From Tissierella pigra (GTDB lineage Bacteria > Bacillota > Clostridia > Tissierellales > Tissierellaceae): a DNA stretch of 59,937 nt. Where the stretch lies: contig NZ_VUNQ01000020.1 in assembly GCF_009695605.1 (NCBI RefSeq), positions 1 through 59,937 on the forward strand, given 5' to 3'. This document shows positions 54,053 to 59,937 of the stretch, piece by piece. Below the pieces are notes generated by a model, which did not search any database, was not told where the DNA came from, and saw only the letters and a program-made list of their open reading frames with translations. Each line of letters begins with the position of its first letter. Position 1 is the first letter of the stretch. Position numbers and translations under genes: made by a program.

Positions 54053-57000
54053 ATGGTACTAAGCAAATATGAAGTTGTAAGAATATTAAAGCCAGGAAAT
54101 AACAGTTATTCAGAGGTATCTGAGATTAAAGATATATCCACAGAGAAACATTATGCTATGAAAATAATTAAGGGAATTAATACTCCTTTACATAATGTTA
54201 TTTTTGAAAGAGAAGTAGGGGCATTAACTAAATTAAGAACGTGTAGTAATATCGTCAGATTAGAACATTATGATATTCATAATGATGATAATTATGGAAA
54301 ATGCGGACGAGTATTTCTAGAGTATATTGAAGGGGAACAACTGCAAAAAATTGATGTCCTAGAATTAAATACTATTGAAAAAGTCAAAATTATAGAGCAA
54401 TTGATAAGTGCTATTCAGACAGCACACGAAAATAATATAATACATAGAGATATAAATCCTAAGAACATAATGATTACTCCAGATAAACAAGTTAAATTAA
54501 TTGATTTTGGAATTAGTAAAATAAAAGATATGGTAAACTCTGATACTTTATTTCAGTTTGCCACCAATAAATATGCTGCCCCAGAAGTTCATACTCATAG
54601 TGAGAATGCTACAGAAAAGAGTGATATATATTCATTAGGAGCAGTATTATATTTTATATTTACGGGAGAAGAGCCACCAATAGCAAATGAGTTTGAAACA
54701 AAGTTAGAAAAGACTGGTGGAATTGATATTGAATTTAAAGAAATAATCAAAAAAATGGTAAAGTTATCGCCTGAGGATAGATACGATAATATTTTTGAAG
54801 TTAGAAAGGAATTAAAAAAGTTATTTAATAGATTTACTAAGCAAAATAGAACTTATATCTTTTCAATTGATTCAGGTAAAATAGTACATATGAGAAATCT
54901 TTCTTTAGTTCCTAATAGTGATAATTTTGCTGATATAATAGAAAATTACATTAATGAAGATTTTTTGGAAGCCTATATATTTATTGAAAATGATGATGAA
55001 GAAGATAAAATAGAGGAGTTATATACGCTTTATGGTATTCACTATTATTTTGAGTGTTATTATGATGATAAGAACCAGATATTCCGTATTACTAAAGTAG
55101 ATAAGTTACAACCTTATAAAAGAGAGCAAATTAAGAGAAAAGCAATGTATGTTAATGGGGATGTTAAGTTTATTTTGGGTGGAAAAAGAATACCTTCTAA
55201 TAATAATTTTGAATTAACAATTAGTACTAAAGATAGCAAAAAGGACTTCTTATCTTCTTCTAATGTCAATAACGAATACACGAAGAAGTTTTTCGCGTGG
55301 CATAAATTACTAGATATAATGGAAATAGAATATAAGAAGAATGTTATTAGAGTAAACTATGATTCATTTAAAATAGAAGATAATGTTTGTGTTTTTTCTA
55401 TTAATGAACAGGATTATTATTTACTTGATGAAAATAAGGATGAAATTACATTTATATATGAAAATACGAAGGGCAAAAGAAATAAGGTTGTTGAGATAGG
55501 AAATCTAAAGAGTATTTATATTGATAATGAAAAATTCTATTTAAAACTAAATAATATAAATACGGGGTTGAAGTCAAAGTTACCTAAAATTGGAGTTATA
55601 TGTGAAGATTATAGAAGAAATCTTTCTTTGATTAATAGAGAAAAAAAGGCCTTAAATTCTTTTAATAATGAAGACTATGTAAGTCCCTCAAATTTAAAAA
55701 GCATCTTTTCTGGCATACAATCAGCAAGTTTTTTTAATGCACCTACAGGAAGAGTTTATTTTAACGAATTACTAGATGGAACGCAGAAAAAAGCAGTTAC
55801 TAAAGCGTTAAATTCTCAAGATATATCACTAATACAAGGGCCACCGGGTACAGGAAAAACTAATGTAATAATTGAGATTTTAAGACAAATACTTGAAATG
55901 AACAACCAAGGGCAAATATTTAAACAGAAAATTTTGCTAGTATCTCAAGCACACGCTGCTGTGGACAAGATGCTTGAAGATTTAGATCAAACTTCTAGTG
56001 ATAATATAAAAGTTATTAGAATAGGAAGAGATGAAAATTTATCAGATACTGTTAGGGAGAAATATGCCGTAGATTATGCACAATCAAGATGGGTTAATAG
56101 AATTATTGACGGTAGTAATAATTTTGCAAAAAATTTGTTATCATCTTTAGAAATTGATAAGGAAGAGTTCGATAAGTATTGTGAAGCGATTATGGAAACT
56201 AAGTTTTCTAAGGGAGAAGATGAAAAATTATATGAAAGTGCTATGTCTTTTATAACATATTTCGAAGAAAAGTATAAAGAACTATTAGAGACAAAGGACT
56301 TTAAATCTCTTCAAATACAAAAAGATTGGGTAAATAGAATTGTTGGTAGAATGGATATTCAGCAGCACTTTATAAAAAATGCTGAGATTGTTTCAGGAAC
56401 TTGTACAGGTGTTATATCCAATTATGTAATAAATGATATGGTATTTGACTATGTAATAATCGATGAAGCAGCAAAAGCAACATTTCCAGAATTATTAATA
56501 TCCATCATTAGAGCAAAAAAAATTATAATGGTTGGCGATCATAGGCAACTTCCACCAGTATTGGACGAAGAACTAATAAAGAATAGTAAGCAAACATTTA
56601 TTGAGAGCAACTTAGATTTTAATACATTATATAATAGTATATTTATGAAACTATTTGAACATCTTCCTAGTGAAAATAAGCAAGTGTTAAATACACAATA
56701 TAGAATGCACCCCACTATTGGAACAATGATAAGTCAACTTTTTTATGATAATCAAATTTTAAATGGAGTTTCAATAAAAGATAGAAAGCATAATATCAAG
56801 AAGTATATGGACTTAGCCATTGTTTGGCTAGATACCTCAAAGTCACCAGATAGATTTGAGGAGAATATTTCAACTACGTATAGGAATATGCTAGAGGCAA
56901 ATATTGTAAAAGAACAATTAAAACTTATAAATAACAGTATAGATAGTTCTGAGTATGATGTAGGGGTTATTACACCATACAGTGGGCAAAAGAATTTAAT

Positions 57001-57349
57001 TCGTAATGAAATACAGCAAAATACCTATGATAACATAAATAGTAATGTAGTAGTGAATTCAGTTGATGCTTTTCAGGGCGGTCAAAAGGATATAATAATT
57101 TATTCTACTGTCAGAAGCAGTGATAAACACAAAAATATTGGATTTCTAAAATCCGAAGAAAGATTAAATGTTGCATTTTCAAGAGCGAAAAGACTTTTAA
57201 TAATAATTGGAGATGCTGAGTTTTTAAGTGATACAAGCATTAATGACAACAAGTTTCCATTAATAATAAAATATATAAAGGAAAATCCGGAACATTGCAG
57301 GATCATTGATTATCTTTCTTTAAATGCAGACGGAAATAGGGAGGTTTAA
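54053..57349 (+). CDS. Protein kinase / SF1 (UPF1-like) helicase fusion
   Basis: This 1098-aa fusion starts at ATG 54053, 10 bases after AAGGAGGGG; in-frame ATG 54020 and TTG 54044 are less likely. A Ser/Thr-kinase domain covers about residues 1-265: YAMKIIK (ATP lysine), IIHRDINPKNI (about 129-139, Asn where Lys is usual), KLIDFGISKI (DFG) and YAAPEV (APE). A linker of about 300 residues follows. The helicase has Walker A IQGPPGTGKTNV (about 595), DEAAKATFPE (motif II), GDHRQLPPV (motif III), VDAFQGGQKD and LNVAFSRAKRLLII (motifs V-VI). A kinase (PglW) belongs to BREX type 2, so this may act with the BREX genes; the fusion to a helicase is unlike PglW. Confidence 0.88.
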   Translation: MVLSKYEVVRILKPGNNSYSEVSEIKDISTEKHYAMKIIKGINTPLHNVIFEREVGALTKLRTCSNIVRLEHYDIHNDDNYGKCGRVFLEYIEGEQLQKIDVLELNTIEKVKIIEQLISAIQTAHENNIIHRDINPKNIMITPDKQVKLIDFGISKIKDMVNSDTLFQFATNKYAAPEVHTHSENATEKSDIYSLGAVLYFIFTGEEPPIANEFETKLEKTGGIDIEFKEIIKKMVKLSPEDRYDNIFEVRKELKKLFNRFTKQNRTYIFSIDSGKIVHMRNLSLVPNSDNFADIIENYINEDFLEAYIFIENDDEEDKIEELYTLYGIHYYFECYYDDKNQIFRITKVDKLQPYKREQIKRKAMYVNGDVKFILGGKRIPSNNNFELTISTKDSKKDFLSSSNVNNEYTKKFFAWHKLLDIMEIEYKKNVIRVNYDSFKIEDNVCVFSINEQDYYLLDENKDEITFIYENTKGKRNKVVEIGNLKSIYIDNEKFYLKLNNINTGLKSKLPKIGVICEDYRRNLSLINREKKALNSFNNEDYVSPSNLKSIFSGIQSASFFNAPTGRVYFNELLDGTQKKAVTKALNSQDISLIQGPPGTGKTNVIIEILRQILEMNNQGQIFKQKILLVSQAHAAVDKMLEDLDQTSSDNIKVIRIGRDENLSDTVREKYAVDYAQSRWVNRIIDGSNNFAKNLLSSLEIDKEEFDKYCEAIMETKFSKGEDEKLYESAMSFITYFEEKYKELLETKDFKSLQIQKDWVNRIVGRMDIQQHFIKNAEIVSGTCTGVISNYVINDMVFDYVIIDEAAKATFPELLISIIRAKKIIMVGDHRQLPPVLDEELIKNSKQTFIESNLDFNTLYNSIFMKLFEHLPSENKQVLNTQYRMHPTIGTMISQLFYDNQILNGVSIKDRKHNIKKYMDLAIVWLDTSKSPDRFEENISTTYRNMLEANIVKEQLKLINNSIDSSEYDVGVITPYSGQKNLIRNEIQQNTYDNINSNVVVNSVDAFQGGQKDIIIYSTVRSSDKHKNIGFLKSEERLNVAFSRAKRLLIIIGDAEFLSDTSINDNKFPLIIKYIKENPEHCRIIDYLSLNADGNREV

Positions 57350-57351
57350 AT

Positions 57352-58686
57352 ATGTGGAATATTGCTTATGATTTAAATAGATTAATTCCTCCTATAAAAA
57401 GTGGCTATAACTTTATTAAATCGATAAAGTTATATATACCGTATAAAGAAATAGGACTTAAGACATTGGTTAGAAAAGAACAACCATTACCCTTTTTTTA
57501 TGAAATAATACTGAAGTTAGTTGACTGTAAATATAATGAAATACATAATATTTCAGAATTGACTGGTGTAGAAGAAGAAATTTTAAATGATGTAGTAGGT
57601 GAGATGTCAGGGAGCGACTTATTATACATCAAGAGTAACATAATTACTTTAACACCTAAAGGAAAGGAATCATTGAATAAATTAAAAAGGACTGTTATTG
57701 AAAAAGAGGAATTAAATAGGATTTATATAAATGCTATTACTGGTGAAATCAAGGATTTAGATCGTACATATAAAAAACCTGATTATATGTGTCCTTGTTT
57801 AGACGAAAAAATTAAAATTACTGATGAATTTATTACAAACCATTTTAGTGATTTTGATGAATATTACCAAAAGAGACAGGAAGACTACGAAGTTAAAGAA
57901 CAACATAATAGTATCAGAAATGAAATTTACCAGATAATTGGGAAAGAATATGAAAAATTATGTTATATTGAAGAAAGAGCATTTATATATAAGAATATTA
58001 GAGATAATGATTTATTATTTGAATGTGAAAATGACCCAGAGAATATATATGGAAATACTCTTGCAAGACAAATTTATGACTGCACTGGTGCAAGAAGTTT
58101 TTTAGTTCCTCCTTTTAATTGTGGCAAATATTTAGACATACAAGTTAGTATAGATGGTGAAAAAAAGGAAAACACTGAAAAATTAGTGCAGGTTTTATCG
58201 AATAATACTACTTTAGATAATAAAAGTAAGGAAGAGATAGAAGAATACTATTTTACGGATAGATATTTATTAGAGAATGAGTATTTCGATATTCTAACTT
58301 CATTAAAAAATATTAAACCATCTGAAGTTGTAATATCATCAGGAGAATTATCGAAGATGTTAAATGATGAAGTTATTTCAGCATTACAATCAATTATTAA
58401 TAAAACTAGAATTTATATTATATATGATAAGAATGAATATAAAATTAGTCAACTAAAGAGTAAATTAATGAATTATATGAAGAAAAATCGAAATAGGATA
58501 CAATGGATTGAACAAGAGAACATTACTCAAACTGATATAGTATTATATCCTCAATGTTTAATTAACATTAAATATAACCCCATTCCAGTTGGAAAAGACT
58601 ATTTGATAGAAGAGGTTCCAGAGATAATTTTTGATAGAGAAAAGATAAAGATTCAGAAAGATAGTCTATTAACCAAGAATAAATGA
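57352..58686 (+). CDS. Winged-helix protein, partner of the kinase-helicase
   Basis: This 444-aa protein starts 2 bases after the kinase-helicase stop with GGGAGG upstream, so the two are translated together. Residues about 50-105 form a winged helix (KLVDCKYNEIHNISELTGV, then GSDLLYIKSNIITLTPKGKESL). A helical middle includes YMCPCLDEKIKI. The C-terminal part (SEVVISSGELSKMLNDEVISALQSI, then RIYIIYDKNE) has an alternating strand-helix pattern loosely like phospholipase-D-type folds, but no HKD motif is present. I do not recognise a named family. It is probably a DNA-binding or targeting partner of the helicase. Confidence 0.75.
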   Translation: MWNIAYDLNRLIPPIKSGYNFIKSIKLYIPYKEIGLKTLVRKEQPLPFFYEIILKLVDCKYNEIHNISELTGVEEEILNDVVGEMSGSDLLYIKSNIITLTPKGKESLNKLKRTVIEKEELNRIYINAITGEIKDLDRTYKKPDYMCPCLDEKIKITDEFITNHFSDFDEYYQKRQEDYEVKEQHNSIRNEIYQIIGKEYEKLCYIEERAFIYKNIRDNDLLFECENDPENIYGNTLARQIYDCTGARSFLVPPFNCGKYLDIQVSIDGEKKENTEKLVQVLSNNTTLDNKSKEEIEEYYFTDRYLLENEYFDILTSLKNIKPSEVVISSGELSKMLNDEVISALQSIINKTRIYIIYDKNEYKISQLKSKLMNYMKKNRNRIQWIEQENITQTDIVLYPQCLINIKYNPIPVGKDYLIEEVPEIIFDREKIKIQKDSLLTKNK

Positions 58687-58735
58687 TTTTTTCTGTTAAT
58701 ACTTAACAAGTAAAATACTGGTTGAGGAGTGAAAG

Positions 58736-59494
58736 ATGATGTCTCAGATAAACAATAAACCTTTATTGATGACGTCTGATAAATATGTAATGTTGAGACA
58801 GAAGTACGACTATAATTCGCCAGACTGTAAATTAGAAATTGTGAAAACAGGTAACATATATAATGTAGGAAAGTTTATTGGAATATTTGCAAGAGAAGTA
58901 CCAAATGGAAATCCTAATGGTATAAATATTAGAAGATTTGAAAGTATTGTACAAGAAGTATTTCAAGATTGCTATGCTGCATTTATCTCCAATAATCTTA
59001 CAGATAATCATATAATAAATTTGAAGCAAATATCTTCAGCAATTGTATACTGGAAAATGACAAGTCAAGGTGGGCGTGCTAAATTAAAGATGGACAATGT
59101 CTTGGCTAAGTGGAATGCTGACACGGTAAATCAGTTAATGAATGCATATGAGAAAAAGGATATGTCACTTTTCCGAATTGGAGGAGTTAGAATACCTACA
59201 GCAACAACATTTATGCGGTTCCTGTTTCCAAATGATTTTGGAGTGATGGACTCCCGTGTAGTAGGCAATCATACACAACCTAATGGTATAACGGCTCTTA
59301 GTTTAAGAAAAGATGGTTATATAAATGATACTAAGCAGAATGTAATAAAGTATGAAACTGAATATACAATATTTCTCAGAAGTCAGGCAGCATATCTTAA
59401 TGAGTTGGGTATTAAATTTAAAGATGTTGATGATCGGGGGAAAATATTTTTATCAAAATTTCGTGCTTCTGATATCGAAATGAGTTTATTCTAA
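58736..59494 (+). CDS. Uncharacterised protein, 252 aa (possible HhH-like)
   Basis: GAGGAGTG precedes the ATG ATG at 58736 and 58739. The middle segment VRIPTATTFMRFLFPNDFGVMDSRVVGN has the spacing of a helix-hairpin-helix followed by the Asp region of HhH-type DNA glycosylases, where an aspartate follows a PxxF/Y. The match is weak and the N-terminal half is unlike them. It is an independent gene, 50 bases after the preceding unit. It may act on DNA, but this is only a guess from the motif. Confidence 0.6.
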   Translation: MMSQINNKPLLMTSDKYVMLRQKYDYNSPDCKLEIVKTGNIYNVGKFIGIFAREVPNGNPNGINIRRFESIVQEVFQDCYAAFISNNLTDNHIINLKQISSAIVYWKMTSQGGRAKLKMDNVLAKWNADTVNQLMNAYEKKDMSLFRIGGVRIPTATTFMRFLFPNDFGVMDSRVVGNHTQPNGITALSLRKDGYINDTKQNVIKYETEYTIFLRSQAAYLNELGIKFKDVDDRGKIFLSKFRASDIEMSLF

Positions 59495-59515
59495 ACGATA
59501 ATTATCAATAGGATA

Positions 59516-59827
59516 ATGTTTAAGGCGAGAACAAGTGAAAAGGGTGTGAAAACAATTAAAGATATAGTTGAAGTTAAGAATATGATTGAGACAGACCAGA
59601 AGCAAATAAATACAGAAGTGAAATTTTTAAAAGATGGACAACATACATATCGATACCTGTTAAAAAAACAATGGAGTGAAGGTAAAAATACCGCAGCAGT
59701 CATAATGTTAAATCCTAGCAAGGCTAATTCTCTAAAAATGGATCAAACGGTTATGAATGTTATGAATTATCTTGTTGATAATGGATTTAGTGGTATGTCC
59801 ATAGTTAATTTGGATAGGCTATACTAA
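59516..59827 (+). pseudogene. DUF1643 protein truncated by an IS element
   Basis: Only the first 103 codons are left of a DUF1643-type gene (family length about 160). The core is visible as HTYRYLLKKQWSEGKNTAAVIMLNPSKAN and MSIVNLDRLY, where the normal continuation is lost at the IS end near 59820; the TAA at 59825-59827 is inside the IS. The start is unsure: ATG 59516 has only a weak site (GGATA), and ATG 59582 is an alternative. DUF1643 proteins often sit in defence or mobile islands; their function is not known. Confidence 0.75.
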
Positions 59828-59937
59828 ATAGGACAATTCTTTTCCGAACATGATATAATTATTATAGGAGGAGAATAGAATGTCTAGAAAACATTATGAA
59901 GAAAACTTTAAAAAGCAAATAGTCAATATTTATAATC
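59819..59937 (+). mobile_element. IS3-family insertion sequence, left part
   Basis: The element begins near 59819-59822 (TATACTAAATAGGACA, resembling the TGTACT-type ends of IS150-group elements) and runs out of the window. A TATAAT-like box (59854-59859) precedes the transposase gene. It interrupts the DUF1643 gene. The right end is outside the window, so size and target duplication cannot be checked. Confidence 0.7.
59880..59937 (+). CDS. IS3-family transposase OrfA, N-terminal part
   Basis: ATG 59880 follows AGGAGGAG. The first 19 residues read MSRKHYEENFKKQIVNIYN, which matches the start of IS3-type OrfA helix-turn-helix proteins (S-x-K-x-Y-x-x-x-F-K). The gene continues beyond the window. 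It is the DNA-binding part of the transposase made with OrfB by frameshifting in this family. Confidence 0.85.
   Translation, partial: MSRKHYEENFKKQIVNIYN

Noticed and set aside
20000-59900. CRISPR array or cas genes (CAST system)
   Set aside because: The Tn7-like module made me look for a guide-directed system, but I saw no regular repeat-spacer array and no Cas protein. The repeats at 20.06-20.27 kb are irregularly spaced and too few.
1-59937. tRNA or rRNA genes
   Set aside because: I looked for cloverleaf-like and rRNA-like sequences and saw none.

Overview
The window is AT-rich, low-GC Gram-positive DNA with strong GGAGG ribosome binding sites and frequent GTG and TTG starts. It also carries a zinc-type S14, an ECF transporter module after rplQ, and a truA-rplM-rpsI cluster. 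Together these point to a member of the Clostridia (perhaps the Tissierellales, which is inference). The first 20 kb are conserved core genome and the last 40 kb are an accessory island.

Core (1-19,900): the 3' end of tuf is followed by a terminator-like hairpin, a promoter and a structured leader. Then comes the fused S10-spc-alpha operon, rpsJ to rplQ, including secY, adk, a KOW-domain gene, infA, rpmJ and rpoA. map, which often lies between adk and the KOW gene in relatives, is absent and a hairpin lies in that gap. After the rplQ terminator come 2.2 copies of a 109-bp tandem repeat, then ecfA1-ecfA2-ecfT-truA, then a promoter and rplM-rpsI.

Tn7-like module (about 20,260-25,950): tnsA, tnsB, tnsC and a tniQ/tnsD gene lie in overlapping order directly downstream of rpsI. 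TnsB has an intact DDE triad. TnsA, although exactly the length of Tn7 TnsA, appears to lack two of its nuclease residues (Gln at the E63 position, Thr at the D114 position). No cas gene or CRISPR array was seen.

Plasmid-like cargo (26,000-33,260): small unknown genes, a D5/SF3 primase-helicase whose ribosome binding site sits inside a hairpin, and a ParM-like actin gene with a ParR-like partner. A 1.5-kb gene-free region beside them has AATAAC-type repeats and several strong hairpins. It looks like a replication and partition module.

Defence cargo (33,260-50,490): one long operon encodes a BREX-family system, namely an unknown 200-aa protein, a PglX-like methyltransferase, an unknown 258-aa protein, a BrxF-like ATPase, a BrxC/PglY-like ATPase, PglZ, BrxD and a BrxH-type helicase. 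It is followed by small accessory genes (zinc ribbon, DUF1653, HARE-HTH-like, uracil-DNA-glycosylase-like). The gene set mixes components usually assigned to different BREX types. Further on lie two small unknown genes, a minimal tyrosine recombinase, a DUF4365-like nuclease-fold gene, and a diverged copy of the rpsI downstream terminator, which suggests nested or tandem islands at this locus.

End (53,900-59,937): a two-gene unit encodes a protein-kinase/SF1-helicase fusion and a winged-helix partner. Its upstream region shares a motif with the BREX upstream region, so the kinase may act with BREX as PglW does in type 2. An uncharacterised gene, a DUF1643 gene truncated by an IS3-family element, and the start of that element's transposase close the window. 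All family names come from motif recognition by eye; no database search was possible.
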